Positions 19,711 through 20,290 of a stretch of 20,290 nucleotides of DNA are shown here, piece after piece (the first letter of the stretch is position 1; the number at the start of each line of letters is the position of its first letter). The notes beneath the pieces were generated by a model. That model was not told the origin of the DNA, did not search any database, and saw only the letters and a list, made by a program, of their open reading frames with translations. The DNA comes from a virus. Position numbers and translations under genes: made by a program. The DNA lies in the IMG/VR virus record IMGVR_UViG_3300042540_000099, positions 1 to 20,290 of that record; one strand, 5' to 3'.

Positions 19711-20290
19711 GCTCCAGCCAATGCATGAGGGTCCGCTGACCAGGGTTGTGGAAGATCCGCCAACCAGCCTGCCGCATCGACCGGTGAAGCCCGACGTGCT
19801 CGATGTCGCCGTTGATGGATCGATACTCGTGCTCAAAGAACGGCTTTGCTCGGTACAAGGTGGCCGCGCCGAAACTTGAATACACCTCAACCGGGTGAGC
19901 ACCAGGCGGCGGCAACCAGAAATGAAACCACGGCTCAAAGCGTGGCTCCCAGCCGTAAGCCCGGAACGCCCATTGGTCATAGTGCGCCCACGCCGGCTTT
20001 TCGTTTACCAGCATCGTCGGATGCTGGAATAGCGACGTACTGGCCATGCACGCGGCGTCAGGAATCCTGCCGAGCCATCCAAGTCCGTTGATCAGGCCGT
20101 GCACGCTCCATCCGCCAATCGGGTCCAGATCGACCGCGAGAACGTAATCAGCGTCAGGGTGCAAGTCGGCAGCGATCTTGCGGTAATGGTTCCGATATTC
20201 GGCATACGCCTCTACACGGGCCGACTCAAACCCGCTGTAGTGCGGTCGGCCGAGATCCTGAATCACGGCCGTCACCTGCCCAGGGTGAGC
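19685..20290 (-). CDS. Glycosyltransferase-like protein (partial, runs off right edge)
   Basis: The frame is open from 20290 to TAG at 19685-19687 (201 visible residues) with no clear start, so the N-terminus is missing. A GTG at 20275 exists but has little support. The protein shows a GT-A-like DxD motif (VLAVDLDPIGGW, Asp54 and Asp56 in the visible numbering), an AACMAST segment and YDQWAFR. It then shows VYSSFGAATLYRAKPFF and IEHVGLHRSMRQAGWRIFHN. This order resembles the GT69/CAP59-like glycosyltransferases. The sugar and acceptor are not predictable. It differs from the second transferase-like gene at 7849-8586. Confidence 0.75.
   Translation of the reverse strand, partial: AHPGQVTAVIQDLGRPHYSGFESARVEAYAEYRNHYRKIAADLHPDADYVLAVDLDPIGGWSVHGLINGLGWLGRIPDAACMASTSLFQHPTMLVNEKPAWAHYDQWAFRAYGWEPRFEPWFHFWLPPPGAHPVEVYSSFGAATLYRAKPFFEHEYRSINGDIEHVGLHRSMRQAGWRIFHNPGQRTLMHWLEHARQHGDD

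Noticed and set aside
1-20290. tRNA, rRNA, CRISPR array, integrase or attachment site
   Set aside because: I saw no cloverleaf-like sequence, repeat-spacer array, integrase or att-like core in either strand. Absence by eye is not proof, especially for tRNAs.

Overview
The window is a 20.3-kb piece of a tailed-phage (siphovirus-type, HK97-like) genome, either free phage or prophage. Every gene I can support lies on the minus strand and is read from right to left. Most genes overlap by 1-4 bases (ATGA, GTGA, TAATG), as in one long late operon. I saw no integrase, repressor, tRNA, CRISPR or clear host gene, so phage and prophage cannot be told apart. Base composition is GC-rich. The host is not shown directly. 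A high-GC host with an outer envelope (there is a lipoprotein) fits, and the CxxCxGTG lipoprotein, LamG protein and papain-like peptidase make a planctomycete-like host a reasonable but unproven guess.

Layout in transcription order. (1) 20290-18372: a glycosyltransferase-like gene cut by the window edge, a small HTH-like protein, a helical unknown and a two-pass membrane protein. (2) 18368-16578: a papain-family cysteine peptidase with Gln, Cys, His and Asn in place, a zinc-ribbon lipoprotein and two small single-pass membrane proteins. No conventional endolysin is visible, so this is my best candidate for an unusual lysis or envelope-entry module. (3) 16573-14987: a LamG/concanavalin-like protein of lower GC and two unknown small proteins, with a repeat-bearing intergenic stretch. 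(4) 14987-12572: HNH endonuclease, then small and large terminase subunits, with a GC-tract intergenic region where a cos site could lie. (5) 12575-8664: portal, prohead protease, a 57-residue Com-like zinc-ribbon protein, major capsid protein with an N-terminal coiled coil, and a probable capsid accessory protein. (6) 8641-5548: a perfect 13-bp hairpin, a second glycosyltransferase-like gene inside the head operon, an AT-hook-like small protein, head-tail connector, head-tail adaptor, gp10-like protein and tail terminator. (7) 5544-1: two related tail-tube-like proteins, a G/T tail chaperone pair with a -1 frame relation, the tape measure protein, three unrecognised tail-tip-region proteins and a cysteine-rich protein that runs off the left edge.

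Together the genes make and fill the capsid (terminase, portal, protease, capsid), join it to the tail (connector, adaptor, gp10-like, terminator) and build a non-contractile tail (tube, chaperones, tape measure). The most distinctive content is the papain-like peptidase cluster, the two glycosyltransferase-like genes and the repeated use of small cysteine-rich or zinc-binding proteins.
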